Source: Clostridium chromiireducens (GTDB taxonomy: Bacteria; Bacillota; Clostridia; Clostridiales; Clostridiaceae). Taken from it: a DNA stretch of 64,000 nt. A model generated the notes under the pieces. That model did no database searches and was not told where the DNA came from. It saw only the letters and a program-made list of their open reading frames with translations. The translations under genes and the position numbers were made by a program. Of this stretch, positions 21,692-30,919 are shown one piece after another. How positions within the stretch are numbered: the stretch's first letter is position 1; each line of letters starts with the position of its first letter. Location: contig NZ_MZGT01000001.1 in NCBI RefSeq assembly GCF_002029255.1, positions 79,315-143,314 of the forward strand, in the 5' to 3' direction.

Positions 21692-21696
21692 ACTTT

Positions 21697-22434
21697 TTGA
21701 AAGATAATATAATAGATATGAGAAATATTGTTAAAAGCTTTTATATTGGAACTCCCAATCAATTAGATATCCTTAAAGATATAGATATAACAATAAAAGA
21801 AGGTGAATTTGTATCAATAGTTGGTGCATCAGGATCAGGGAAAAGTACCTTAATGAATATTATAGGAGCACTGGACAGGCCAACTTCCGGAACATATATT
21901 TTAAATGGTACAAATGTTGGTGAAAAAACAGATAATGGATTATCAGAAGTGAGAAATAAAAAAATAGGATTTGTATTTCAGACCTATAATTTAATACCAA
22001 GAAGCTCAGCCTTAAAAAATGTTGAGTTACCAATGCTTTATTATGGAATGAATAGGCATGAAAGAAGAGAGAGAGCAGAAAAACTTTTAGAACTTGTTGG
22101 AATGGAAGATAGAATGAAGCATCTTCCTAACGAGTTATCAGGGGGACAAAAACAAAGAGTTGCTATCGCTCGTGCACTTGCAAATGAACCTAGTATAATA
22201 TTAGCAGATGAACCAACTGGAGCTCTTGACTCCTCAACAGGAAGATTAGTTATGGATTTGTTTCATAAGGTACATGAAGTAGAGGGCAAGACTATAGTGT
22301 TTATTACTCACAATTATGAGCTTGCAGAGGAAACGGAAAGAATTATAACGCTAAAGGATGGAAAGATAGTATCAGAAGAGTATAATGACAAATATGTTAA
22401 AAAATTTCCAGATGGTGAAAAGATATGTTTATAA
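21697..22434 (+). CDS. MacB/LolD-type ABC transporter ATPase
   Basis: ABC ATPase powering the MacAB/YknYZ-like exporter. The likely start is TTG at 21697, which has gaggggtg (21683-21690) at proper spacing; a GTG at 21688 overlaps this RBS and the preceding stop. From the TTG the product is 245 aa, with Walker A GASGSGKST at 43-51, the Q-loop FQTYNL, the signature LSGGQKQRVAIARAL, Walker B IILADEPTGALD and the H-loop THNYE. Its 3' end overlaps the permease gene by 10 bases, indicating translational coupling. Confidence 0.92.
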   Translation: MKDNIIDMRNIVKSFYIGTPNQLDILKDIDITIKEGEFVSIVGASGSGKSTLMNIIGALDRPTSGTYILNGTNVGEKTDNGLSEVRNKKIGFVFQTYNLIPRSSALKNVELPMLYYGMNRHERRERAEKLLELVGMEDRMKHLPNELSGGQKQRVAIARALANEPSIILADEPTGALDSSTGRLVMDLFHKVHEVEGKTIVFITHNYELAEETERIITLKDGKIVSEEYNDKYVKKFPDGEKICL

Positions 22435-23693
22435 AAGAAAATATATTACTTGCAGTGGCAGGGATAAGGGCAAGTAAAATGCGATCGCTATTAACTATGC
22501 TTGGAATTATCATTGGAATATCGTCTGTTATAGGAATTGTATCCATCGGAAGTGCGATAACGGCAAAAGTATCAGGTGAGTTAGATAAGCTAGGTGCTAA
22601 TAACATGATGGTTCAGGTAAGAGAAAAGAGTGAAGATGGTTCTGACAGAGGATATTCGGGTAAATCACCAGAAGATAGTGACCTTATTACTTTGGAGCAG
22701 ATAAACTCAATTAAGGAAGCGTTTTCGGATAGAATTAGCAATATAAGTATAGATTCGGATACAGGACAAGGAAAAGTAAAAGATGGATACGTGTATGCTA
22801 ATATAACGACTACAGGAGTAAATGATGGATATAAAGACGTTAATAATGTAAAGATGATTAGTGGGAGATTCATTTCCGATAAAGATATTAAAGGCATGAA
22901 AAAAAGCGCAGTAGTTTCAGATAAACTCGTAAATAATATTTTTAAAGGAAAGTCTGATCCTATAGGAAAAGAAATTAAGGCTTATGTACAAGATAGTATA
23001 GAAACATATGTTATTGTAGGAGTATATAAATATCAACCTCCTTCATTTCTTCAAGGAGGGGGGACCGCGGCAAAAGAAAAGGATATACAAACGAGCTTAT
23101 ATATTCCTATAACTACTGCAAAAGCAGAGCAGAAGAATAAAAATTACTATGGTTTTATGATTAAACCAAATACAAATGTTGATTCAGAAAAATTTGTTAA
23201 GGATATGAAGAAGTATACAGATAAGTTATATAAAAATAATAAGTATTGGGAATTGCAAGTTATGAATCTTCAAAATGAAGCAGAATCAATTACATCAGTA
23301 CTTGGTATGATATCCATGGGCATATCTGTAATTGCAGCAATAGCATTACTCGTAGGTGGAATTGGAGTAATGAATATAATGCTTGTATCTGTTACAGAAA
23401 GAACAAGAGAAATAGGAACAAGAAAGGCTCTTGGGGCTAAAAGTAGCCATATAAAAATGCAATTCATAACTGAGTCGGTCATAATATGCACAATTGGAGG
23501 TACAATAGGAATAGTTCTGGGAATTGGAATGGGAATAATTGCATGTCTGGTATTAAAATCACCAATATCGATATCTGTACCAACAATTTTAATAAGTTTC
23601 ACTTTTTCAATGGCAATAGGTGTATTTTTTGGATACTATCCAGCTAAAAAAGCGGCAAGCCTTGATCCGATTGAAGCCTTAAGATACGAATAA
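22425..23693 (+). CDS. MacB/FtsX-type ABC exporter permease
   Basis: 422-aa permease with the MacB topology: N-terminal membrane segment ending in MRSLLTMLGIIIGISSVIG, a large extracellular MacB_PCD domain (~50-270), then three C-terminal membrane segments (FtsX domain) including GGIGVMNIMLVSVTERTREIG and a final DPIEALRYE, a very typical end for this family. Together with the adaptor and ATPase it forms a tripartite exporter. No outer membrane exists to span, yet a TolC-like protein is encoded 3.7 kb downstream. The substrate is unknown. Confidence 0.92.
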   Translation: MFIKENILLAVAGIRASKMRSLLTMLGIIIGISSVIGIVSIGSAITAKVSGELDKLGANNMMVQVREKSEDGSDRGYSGKSPEDSDLITLEQINSIKEAFSDRISNISIDSDTGQGKVKDGYVYANITTTGVNDGYKDVNNVKMISGRFISDKDIKGMKKSAVVSDKLVNNIFKGKSDPIGKEIKAYVQDSIETYVIVGVYKYQPPSFLQGGGTAAKEKDIQTSLYIPITTAKAEQKNKNYYGFMIKPNTNVDSEKFVKDMKKYTDKLYKNNKYWELQVMNLQNEAESITSVLGMISMGISVIAAIALLVGGIGVMNIMLVSVTERTREIGTRKALGAKSSHIKMQFITESVIICTIGGTIGIVLGIGMGIIACLVLKSPISISVPTILISFTFSMAIGVFFGYYPAKKAASLDPIEALRYE

Positions 23694-23766
23694 GTTTATA
23701 AAAATAATAATGAGTAAAGCTCAATCAAATATTTAATACAAGTATGCATAAGTAGAATTTAGTTTC

Positions 23767-23820
23767 AGAAGATAGTCACTATGGTTTGATTGAAAACCTA
23801 ATTTGGCTATCTTCTCTTTA
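23767..23820 (+). terminator. intrinsic terminator after the MacAB-like operon
   Basis: AGAAGATAG (23767-23775) pairs with CTATCTTCT (23807-23815), with an inner GGTTT/AAACC stem, followed by a short T-rich run. Confidence 0.75.
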
Positions 23821-23961
23821 ATTGAAAAGAATTTTCAAAGTATAAAAAAACATTCTATAATTTTAATGACATAGAAAGTCGATATTTTTACTAATATTTA
23901 TTGACAAGTCTCTGTAACTATGTATAATTAGTATTAACAAAAAAATATCTGGATAAGTTAA

Positions 23962-24148
23962 TCTTATTAAGAGTGGTGGAGGGACTGGCCCTTTGAAACC
24001 CGGCAACCTGAAAAAAATTTTATATAAGTTTTTTCGTTGGTGCTAAATCCTGCAAGAGAATATCTTGAAAAATGAGAGGAATTAAGTCTTATTAGAACTT
24101 ATGTTATGGCTACAAAGTCACTTCTTATTTTTGAAGTGGCTTTTTTAA
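23962..24148 (+). ncRNA. SAM-I riboswitch (S-box) with terminator
   Basis: The conserved S-box core is clear: AGAGTGGTGGAGGGA with CTGGCCC, then GAAACCCGGCAACC, GGTGCTAAATCCTGCA and TGAGAGGAA, in the right order (23970-24080). It is followed by the expression-platform terminator AAAGTCACTTC (24114-24124) paired with GAAGTGGCTTT (24133-24143) and a T-run. High SAM should terminate transcription before the two PLP-enzyme genes, so these belong to methionine/cysteine metabolism. Confidence 0.97.
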
Positions 24149-24215
24149 TTACTATTATCTACGTTATTAGCAATAAAGAATGCATTAAGCAAAACAAATT
24201 AAAGGAGGCAAAACG

Positions 24216-25364
24216 ATGACTTTAAAAAAATCTTTTGAAACAATTGCAGTCAGTGGGATATCAGGTGGAGATGAAGCTACAGGCGCTATAAGCTTTCCAA
24301 TATATCAAGCTGCCACATTTAAACATCATGGGCTTAATAATAGTACTGGGTATGATTATGCAAGAGCTCAAAATCCTACTCGAGAAGAAGCTGAAAAAAC
24401 ATTAGCTGTTTTAGAAGGTGGCAAATCAGCAATAGGGTTTTCCTCAGGAGTTGCAGCAATTACGGCCTGTATACACTTGTTTAAATCTGGAGACCATATA
24501 ATTTTGTCTGATGATTTATATGGAGGCACATATAGATTATTTGATGATATTTTTAGAGATTTTGGATTAGAAGCAACATTTATTGATACTACGGATACAC
24601 AAAATATATTAAATTCTCTTAAAGAAAATACAAAGGCTATTCTTATAGAAACTCCTTCTAATCCAATGATGAAGGTAACGGACATAAGAGCGGTGGCAGA
24701 GATAACTAAAGAGAATGGTTTATTGTTAATTGTGGATAATACTTTCTTGACTCCTTACTATCAAAGGCCGCTAGAATTGGGAGCTGATTTAGTAGTTCAC
24801 AGTGGAACGAAGTTCTTAGGAGGACATCACGATTTATTGGCAGGATTTATTGTAGCAAATGATGAAGAAATTCTACAAAAGCTCAGGAGAATTCATATGT
24901 CAACAGGTGCGACTTTATCACCATTTGATTCATGGTTAATTTTAAGAGGGATAAAGACTTTACATATAAGACTAGAAAGGTCACAAGAAAATACAATAAA
25001 GATAGCAAAATTTTTAGAAAGGAACCCAAAGGTAGAAAAAGTTTATTATGTAGGATTAGAGAATTTCGAGGGTTACGAAGTAAACAAAGGACAATCAACT
25101 GGTTTCGGGGCAACATTATCATTTAGAGTAAAAGATAAAGAATTAATTCCGAAGATTCTAGAAAGAGTTAAAATAATAAGATTTGCAGAAAGTTTGGGTG
25201 GAGTTGAAACACTAATAACATATCCAATAACTCAAACCCATTCAGAAATTCCAGAAGATATAAAGAAAAGGTTAGGTGTAGATGAGTATTTACTTAGATT
25301 ATCAGTTGGAATAGAAAATATAGATGATCTGATAAAAGATTTAGAAAATGCTATTGGAAAATAG
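24216..25364 (+). CDS. metI: cystathionine gamma-synthase / O-acetylhomoserine thiolyase-type PLP enzyme
   Basis: 382-aa Cys/Met-metabolism PLP enzyme. Motifs: YDYARAQNPTREEAEKTLA, FSSGVAAI, the PLP-contacting Asp in IVDNTF and the Schiff-base Lys in HSGTKFLGGHHD, then SLGGVETLITYP. Located first after a SAM riboswitch and followed by a second family member, it fits the metI-metC arrangement of Bacillus, where MetI makes cystathionine or homocysteine from an O-acylhomoserine. Related enzymes (cystathionine gamma-lyase, methionine gamma-lyase) cannot be excluded by sequence. RBS aaaggaggc is strong. It shares an overall pattern with its neighbour, so the pair arose by ancient duplication. Confidence 0.82.
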   Translation: MTLKKSFETIAVSGISGGDEATGAISFPIYQAATFKHHGLNNSTGYDYARAQNPTREEAEKTLAVLEGGKSAIGFSSGVAAITACIHLFKSGDHIILSDDLYGGTYRLFDDIFRDFGLEATFIDTTDTQNILNSLKENTKAILIETPSNPMMKVTDIRAVAEITKENGLLLIVDNTFLTPYYQRPLELGADLVVHSGTKFLGGHHDLLAGFIVANDEEILQKLRRIHMSTGATLSPFDSWLILRGIKTLHIRLERSQENTIKIAKFLERNPKVEKVYYVGLENFEGYEVNKGQSTGFGATLSFRVKDKELIPKILERVKIIRFAESLGGVETLITYPITQTHSEIPEDIKKRLGVDEYLLRLSVGIENIDDLIKDLENAIGK

Positions 25365-25416
25365 ATTATATAGCTTTAAAGTAAGAAACAATAAAAATAA
25401 GAATGGGGCGTTAAAT

Positions 25417-26553
25417 ATGAATTTTGGAACTAAATTAATACATGCAAGTGGAGACATAGATTCTACAACAGGATCGGTAAGCACTCCGATATATCAAACA
25501 TCAACATTTCACCAATTTGACATAGAGAATTTCGGAAAATATGATTATGCAAGATCAGGAAATCCAACTAGAGATGTGGTAGAAAAATTGATAGCCGAGC
25601 TTGAAGGTGGTGAATGTGGATTTGCATTTGCATCAGGGATGGCAGCTATTTGTTCAGTATTGTCAATATTCTCATCAGGAGATCATGTTATAATCTGTGG
25701 AGATGTATATGGAGGAACGTATAGAGCTACTACAAAATTATTCTCGAGATTTAATATCGAATTTACTTTTGTAGATGCGTCAAATATTGAAGAGATAGAA
25801 AAAGCGTTTAAAGAAAATACTAAGGGACTTTATTTAGAAACACCTTCAAATCCATTGTTAAAAGTTACAGATTTAAGAGCAGCTAGTAAATTAGCTAAAG
25901 AAAATGGTGCGATAACTATAGTAGATAATACATTTATGTCACCATATCTACAAAGACCTATTGAGCTTGGTATAGATATCGTTGTACACAGCGCAACTAA
26001 ATTTCTTGGAGGACACAGTGATGTTATAGCAGGTCTTGTTGTAACTAAAACAAAGGAATTAGGAGATAGAGTTTATCAAATACAAAATACTTTTGGTGCA
26101 GTACTTGGACCACAAGACTCATGGCTTTTAGTTAGAGGTATTAAAACATTAAAAGTTAGGTTAGATGCGCTTCAAAAAAGTGCTCAAAAATTAGCCGAAT
26201 GGCTTGAGTCAAGAGAAGAAGTTGAGAAGGTGTACTATCTTGGACTACCTTCGATGGAAGGTAGAGAATTGCATCTAGAGCAAGCAGATGGAGCAGGCGC
26301 AGTATTATCTTTTAAATTTAAAACATTTGATAGAACAAAAGTATTCTTAAATAACGTAAAGAATGTAGCTGTAGCTGTTAGTTTAGGTAGTGTTGAAACT
26401 ATAGTTTCATACCCAGCTAAGATGAGCCATGCATCAATACCAAAAGAAGAGAGAGAAGAGCTTGGAATAACAGATACATTAATAAGAGTATCTGTAGGGC
26501 TTGAGGATATTGACGATTTAATAGAGTCATTTAAGGAAGCGATGGAAAAGTAA
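25417..26553 (+). CDS. metC: cystathionine beta-lyase-type PLP enzyme
   Basis: 378-aa Cys/Met-metabolism PLP enzyme. The frame is open from 25348 and overlaps the previous gene, but the residues before MNFGTKLIHASGD are not family-like and atggggcg precedes the ATG at 25417. Motifs: YDYARSGNPTRDVVE, FASGMAAI, VDNTFMSPYLQRP, the Schiff-base Lys in HSATKFLGGHSDV, and SLGSVETIVSYP. In the metI-metC order it would cleave cystathionine to homocysteine, pyruvate and ammonia. Assignment between MetC and gamma-lyase activity is inference from order. Both genes are under the SAM riboswitch and end in a strong terminator. Confidence 0.82.
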   Translation: MNFGTKLIHASGDIDSTTGSVSTPIYQTSTFHQFDIENFGKYDYARSGNPTRDVVEKLIAELEGGECGFAFASGMAAICSVLSIFSSGDHVIICGDVYGGTYRATTKLFSRFNIEFTFVDASNIEEIEKAFKENTKGLYLETPSNPLLKVTDLRAASKLAKENGAITIVDNTFMSPYLQRPIELGIDIVVHSATKFLGGHSDVIAGLVVTKTKELGDRVYQIQNTFGAVLGPQDSWLLVRGIKTLKVRLDALQKSAQKLAEWLESREEVEKVYYLGLPSMEGRELHLEQADGAGAVLSFKFKTFDRTKVFLNNVKNVAVAVSLGSVETIVSYPAKMSHASIPKEEREELGITDTLIRVSVGLEDIDDLIESFKEAMEK

Positions 26554-26572
26554 GAAATATAAAAGTAAAAAT

Positions 26573-26607
26573 AAGGTCTGATTGAATATCAATTCAATCA
26601 GACCTTT
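26573..26607. terminator. bidirectional terminator between metC and marR
   Basis: Perfect 15-base stem (26573-26587 with 26592-26606) and a 4-base loop. A T-run follows on the minus strand and a shorter one on the plus strand. It separates convergent genes. Confidence 0.85.
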
Positions 26608-26623
26608 AACTATACGTTATATT

Positions 26624-27109
26624 CTATTTTAATTTTCGTAATATGGTTATAAGGTTTGAGATGGATTCATCTAACGTGCTTATTTCGTCGTCTGAGAGTT
26701 CGGATATTTTATCAACAAATGAATTGCAAATTGCAACTCGAAAAGAATCCAATAAATCGAAAGTTTTTTTTGTTAACTCAACTCGAAGAATTCTTCGATC
26801 GTTAGAGTCGGAATATCTATTAACTAATCCGTGACCAATTAAGTTATCTATAATTGGAGTCATATTAGACTTTGATATATTTAAGTTTTCTGCAATTTGA
26901 GAAATAGGAGATGAATTGAATTCAGCAAGATAAAAGATAACCTTAATATGTGATGGTGGTATCGAAAAATCGGGAATACAACCTTCTATAACTTTTTCTG
27001 GAGATTGAAAATTTTTTGCAATATCATTTTCCTTAAGTACATACTTTTTAATAATCCATAAAAAGTTTACTAAAGAATCAGCTACTTTGAATAAGTTATC
27101 TTTATCCAT
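26624..27109 (-). CDS. MarR-family transcriptional regulator
   Basis: 161-aa winged-helix regulator. The recognition region reads SQIAENLNISKSNMTPIIDNLIGHGLVNR, followed by the beta wing YSDSNDRRILRVELT, which is the MarR hallmark. RBS aaggaag precedes the ATG on the minus strand. It is divergent from the TolC-like gene with a 342-base gap, and a perfect 6-3-6 palindrome lies 21 bases before its start, so autoregulation and control of the divergent gene are plausible. The ligand is unknown. Confidence 0.9.
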   Translation of the reverse strand: MDKDNLFKVADSLVNFLWIIKKYVLKENDIAKNFQSPEKVIEGCIPDFSIPPSHIKVIFYLAEFNSSPISQIAENLNISKSNMTPIIDNLIGHGLVNRYSDSNDRRILRVELTKKTFDLLDSFRVAICNSFVDKISELSDDEISTLDESISNLITILRKLK

Positions 27110-27130
27110 ATAAAAACAATCCTTCCTTAC

Positions 27131-27145
27131 GTAATAGTATATTAC
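27131..27145. promoter_or_regulatory. candidate MarR operator
   Basis: GTAATA-GTA-TATTAC is a perfect palindrome immediately upstream of the marR RBS, a usual place for autoregulatory MarR sites. The remaining gap to 27451 is AT-rich and shows no other clear element. Confidence 0.5.
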
Positions 27146-27451
27146 TTAATTATAAACTATTAACAATCTGAAAACAATATAAAAGATTATTGACTTATAA
27201 TAGTTATGAAAATATAATCATTATATAGTTTCAATTTATTAACACAATATCTAAAAATTTAATAGGAATTATAAGGTGGAATTAAGTTTTAGTTAAGAAA
27301 AAAATAATATATTCCAGTTATTATTAATTTTACAACTTGGTAAGTAAGGAGTATTATTAGATTTATTAGGACAAGTTAGAAATGGAACCTTTAATTCTTT
27401 AAAATAATGTATTTAATAGTAAGACAAAATTTAAATAAGAGGAGAATAAAC

Positions 27452-28729
27452 ATGAGAAAGAACGTAAATAAGATTGTTGCATTTGCGATTGGTATAAGTA
27501 TTATAAGCGGAAGTATTGTTCCAGCTTTTGCATCAGACAATGTAGAAAGTACTAATAATACTACTGCAAATGTACAAATACAAGTAAACGGAAAAGTCCT
27601 TCTTACTTTAGATGATGCTATAAAAGCAGCAATAAGTAATAGTAATACTCTAGCATTAGATGAAAAGAAAATAAGCTATCAAGATAAGGTTAATGATATT
27701 AATGAAAAAATTGATGATGCCAAGGATGCTGATAGTGACCACAAGGACTACGATGAAGATATTAATGATAATACATTAAGCCAGTTGAAACAACAAAGAG
27801 ACTTTGATGAAGATAAGCTTGTACAAAAAACTACTACTGCTTACAATAATATAGTTACAAGCCAAATGAAAATAGACAAGGCTTCAAAAATATTAGAGCT
27901 TAAAAAGAAGGATATTAGTAATGCTAAATTAAAGAAAGATTTAGGCATCATGACTTCAATAGATTTTGATAGTACGGAGTTACAAATTCAAAGTTTACAA
28001 AATCAACAAAATTTAAGCATAAATACACTTAGAGATGCTCAAGATAGTTTTAAGGTACTAACAGGCAAGGATGTAACAAAGTTCACTTTGGAGCAAGATA
28101 TTAAGTATGAACAACTTAAAATAGATGGTTCAATAGATGAATATTTGGATAATGCAATAGATAAGTATCTAAAATATAGTAGTGAATTATTGAAGTTAAA
28201 AAAAGATTACTATGATGACAAAGATAATCAAGTGTCCGAAGAGGATGTAAAGAAAGCAGAAGATAAAACCAATGAAGCAATTACGAAGAAGCCTTCAAAA
28301 CCTGCAAACACTGATGATTTAGGCGCATATATGAAATATGTTGATGATATGAATCAATACAATACTAATATAAGTGCATATACAACTACTCTATCATTGA
28401 GATTAGCTTATTTAAATAGTAAGTTAGGAGTGTACACTCAAGAAACTGCGTTAGAAGAGACTAAAAAAACTTACAAGGAATCGCTTAAAACTATATATAC
28501 CAATTTGCTTGCTACAGAAGACAATATAAACTATCTGAAAAGTAGCATACAGATAAATAATAGACAACTTAGTACATTAAAACTAAAATCTGATTTAGGT
28601 CTGATGACAAAATCAGATTATGATACCCAAGTTGCAAATAGTCAAGATTTAGATATTCAATTAAGGACTGCGATAGATAGCTATAATACATTAAAAGAAA
28701 AAATACAAAAGCCGTGGTTAGCTTTTTAA
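27452..28729 (+). CDS. secreted TolC-like (outer-membrane efflux family) protein
   Basis: 425-aa exported protein. The frame opens at 27407, but agaggag supports the ATG at 27452, which begins a standard signal peptide ending around PAFASD (~30). The mature part starts with LTLDDAIKAAISNS and is almost entirely helical coiled coil. Two internal repeats are recognisable, each with a K-DLGIMT-S-DFD or K-DLGLMTKSDYD turn, the Gly-turn of TolC family repeats. Monoderm bacteria have no outer membrane, so the role is not obvious; it could span the cell wall for an exporter such as the MacAB-like one nearby. It is divergent from MarR and ends at a strong terminator. Confidence 0.78.
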   Translation: MRKNVNKIVAFAIGISIISGSIVPAFASDNVESTNNTTANVQIQVNGKVLLTLDDAIKAAISNSNTLALDEKKISYQDKVNDINEKIDDAKDADSDHKDYDEDINDNTLSQLKQQRDFDEDKLVQKTTTAYNNIVTSQMKIDKASKILELKKKDISNAKLKKDLGIMTSIDFDSTELQIQSLQNQQNLSINTLRDAQDSFKVLTGKDVTKFTLEQDIKYEQLKIDGSIDEYLDNAIDKYLKYSSELLKLKKDYYDDKDNQVSEEDVKKAEDKTNEAITKKPSKPANTDDLGAYMKYVDDMNQYNTNISAYTTTLSLRLAYLNSKLGVYTQETALEETKKTYKESLKTIYTNLLATEDNINYLKSSIQINNRQLSTLKLKSDLGLMTKSDYDTQVANSQDLDIQLRTAIDSYNTLKEKIQKPWLAF

Positions 28730-28760
28730 ACCATATCGAGAATATAATTAGGTGAACTGA

Positions 28761-28805
28761 AATAGTAACTTTTAATAATTTAATTAGAAGTTACTATTTT
28801 TTTTG
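28761..28805 (+). terminator. intrinsic terminator after the TolC-like gene
   Basis: AATAGTAACTT (28761-28771) pairs with AAGTTACTATT (28788-28798), followed by a run of Ts. Confidence 0.88.
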
Positions 28806-28896
28806 TTGCTCTCTGTATTAGTTTAAGTAGGAAGTTTATTGGGGGGAAGTACGCTAGGTTTAGTGTTTATGGCCTTTTAGACATTGAATATTAGAA

Positions 28897-29000
28897 ACTT
28901 TAAATTTGTCATTGAAAACGTAACTCAATTTTGAAGTTGTTTAAATTGAAAAGGTTTTATGTATAGTTTAAGATAATAAATGAAAGAACTAATATTAAAT
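28897..29000 (+). repeat. mtl leader element, copy A (before mtlA)
   Basis: About 104 bases that recur, with roughly three quarters identity, at 33844-33950 before mtlR. Conserved blocks include CTTTAAATTTGTCA, a cre-like TGAAAACGTAACTCA (28913-28927), CAATTTTGAA, TTGTTTAAATTGAAAA and GAAAGAA. Probably a promoter/operator module for the mannitol genes, with MtlR or CcpA as candidate ligands. Confidence 0.75.
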
Positions 29001-29030
29001 TATATTAATTAAATAAATGGAGGTTTTATT

Positions 29031-30440
29031 ATGGAAACTAACAAAACGTCTCTTAAAGGAAGCGTACAAAGATTAGGTAGCTTTTTAAGTGGTATGGTAT
29101 TACCTAACATCGGTGCATTTATTGCTTGGGGTTTAATAACGGCATTATTCATTCCTACTGGATGGGTTCCAAATGAATACTTTGGTAAATTAGTGGGACC
29201 AATGATAACTTACTTATTACCAATACTTATTGGATACACTGGTGGTAAACTAGTTTATGGTCAAAGAGGTGCTGTAGTTGGTGCAATAGCAACAGCAGGA
29301 GTTGTAGTAGGTGCTTCTATTCCAATGTTCTTAGGTGCAATGATTATGGGACCATTTGGTGGATTCGTAATCAAAAAGGTGGATCAATTATTTGAAGGAA
29401 AAGTTCCAACAGGATTTGAAATGTTAGTAAATAACTTTTCAGCTGGTATATTTGGTGCGATTGTATCACTTATAGGTTATACTTGTATTGAACCAGTAGT
29501 TACTGCTTTTTCAAACACATTAGGTGCTTTAGCAACTATAGTTACTAACATGGGTCTTCTACCATTAATAGATATTTTCATTGAACCAGCTAAGGTACTA
29601 TTCTTAAACAATGCAATTAATCATGGAATATTATCTCCACTTGGAATACAACAAGCACAAGAAGTGGGTAAATCAATATTCTTCTTACTTGAAGCAAATC
29701 CAGGTCCAGGGCTTGGTATACTTTTAGCTTATACTTTATACGGTAAGGGAAATGCAAAACAATCAGCTCCAGGAGCAATAATCATTCACTTCCTTGGAGG
29801 AATACACGAAATATACTTCCCATACATTTTAATGAAACCAGTATTAATAGTAGCAGCAATAGCTGGAGGAATCTGTGCAGATTTAGTTTTCGTATTAACT
29901 AATGCTGGACTTGCAGCACCAGCTTCACCAGGTAGTATATTTGCAGTAATGGCAATGACACCAAAAGGAGGATATTTCTCAGTTTTAGCAGGAGTTGCAG
30001 TAGGTGCGATTGTATCTTTCTTAGTAGGATCAGTAATTCTTAAGGCTTCAAAAGATGATGAGAATGAAGGAAATATTGATGAAGCTCAAGCTAAGATGAA
30101 AGGTATGAAAGCAGAAAGCAAAGGTTCAAAAGCTGCAGAAACAACTGTTAAAGTATCAAAATCTGATGTTAAATTAATAGTTTTCGCTTGTGATGCAGGT
30201 ATGGGATCTTCTGCAATGGGAGAATCTATTCTTAAAAAGGCTTTAAAGGATGCTGGAATTAATGATGTTGCAGTTAAGCATTCATCAGTTGATAGTATTC
30301 CGCAAGATGCTGATGTAGTATTTACTCAAGAAAACTTAGTTGAAAGAGCAAAAAAATCAGCAAATACAGCCAATATAATCACAGTTAAGAACTTCTTAGA
30401 TCGTTCTAAATATGATGAGTTTATAAGCACATTAAAATAA
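29031..30440 (+). CDS. mtlA: mannitol-specific PTS transporter, EIICB
   Basis: Imports and phosphorylates mannitol. 469 aa: a membrane EIIC domain (~15-345) with many hydrophobic segments and the [10 protein letters not shown] motif that binds substrate, an Ala/Lys/Glu-rich linker, and a C-terminal EIIB domain with phosphorylatable Cys387 in [13 protein letters not shown]. The EIIA is separate (mtlF), the usual Gram-positive arrangement. RBS aatggaggt is strong. Followed by an inverted repeat and then adhE rather than the rest of the mtl genes. Confidence 0.96.
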   Translation: METNKTSLKGSVQRLGSFLSGMVLPNIGAFIAWGLITALFIPTGWVPNEYFGKLVGPMITYLLPILIGYTGGKLVYGQRGAVVGAIATAGVVVGASIPMFLGAMIMGPFGGFVIKKVDQLFEGKVPTGFEMLVNNFSAGIFGAIVSLIGYTCIEPVVTAFSNTLGALATIVTNMGLLPLIDIFIEPAKVLFLNNAINHGILSPLGIQQAQEVGKSIFFLLEANPGPGLGILLAYTLYGKGNAKQSAPGAIIIHFLGGIHEIYFPYILMKPVLIVAAIAGGICADLVFVLTNAGLAAPASPGSIFAVMAMTPKGGYFSVLAGVAVGAIVSFLVGSVILKASKDDENEGNIDEAQAKMKGMKAESKGSKAAETTVKVSKSDVKLIVFACDAGMGSSAMGESILKKALKDAGINDVAVKHSSVDSIPQDADVVFTQENLVERAKKSANTANIITVKNFLDRSKYDEFISTLK

Positions 30441-30456
30441 TAAACTAAATTATGGT

Positions 30457-30495
30457 TACAATAAAGGACAACTGATTTCAGTGTCCTTTATTGTA
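30457..30495 (+). terminator. hairpin after mtlA
   Basis: A perfect 14-base stem (30457-30470 with 30482-30495) closed by an 11-base loop. There is no distinct T-run beyond the stem, though its 3' arm is T-rich, so termination may be partial. The rest of the 480-base gap to adhE is AT-rich; a Rex-like site lies near its end. Confidence 0.6.
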
Positions 30496-30822
30496 TACAA
30501 GTAAATATTAAATGAGAATTATATTAATTTTTTTTGAGATTGAAAGTTAAAAAAATATCAATCTAAGAATATTTAGAAATAATCTTCAATTTAATATGGT
30601 AATAAGCAGAATTATGAAAAAGTCAAATATTATATTCGATTGAGTATAAATTTAATTAAATTATATAATAATCATAATTCAAATAAATGTTTATCTTATT
30701 AGAAATATGGTGTACGAGTGTTAAAAAATTAACTATAAAATAGGAAAAAATGAAATAAAACCATGATAATGGCTTTTTAAGAGGGGAAAAAATAAACATT
30801 TTTTCTTTTTTTACCTCAAATA

Positions 30823-30840
30823 TTGATTGATATTTAACAA
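30823..30840. promoter_or_regulatory. candidate Rex (NADH-sensing) site before adhE
   Basis: TTGATTGATATTTAACAA fits the Rex consensus (TTGTTAA-N4-TTAACAA) perfectly in the right half and at four of seven positions in the left half. Clostridial adhE genes are well-known Rex targets. The position, 80 bases before the start, is suitable for repression. Confidence 0.45.
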
Positions 30841-30919
30841 ACAATGTTTGAGATGTTTAGTTTTATTGAAAAGTATAAACCGGAAGATATATTAAATAAA
30901 TTAAAAGGGGCGAATATTA

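Noticed and set aside
26643..26834. Plus-strand frame within the MarR region
   Set aside because: Antisense of the well-supported MarR gene; no RBS or family features.
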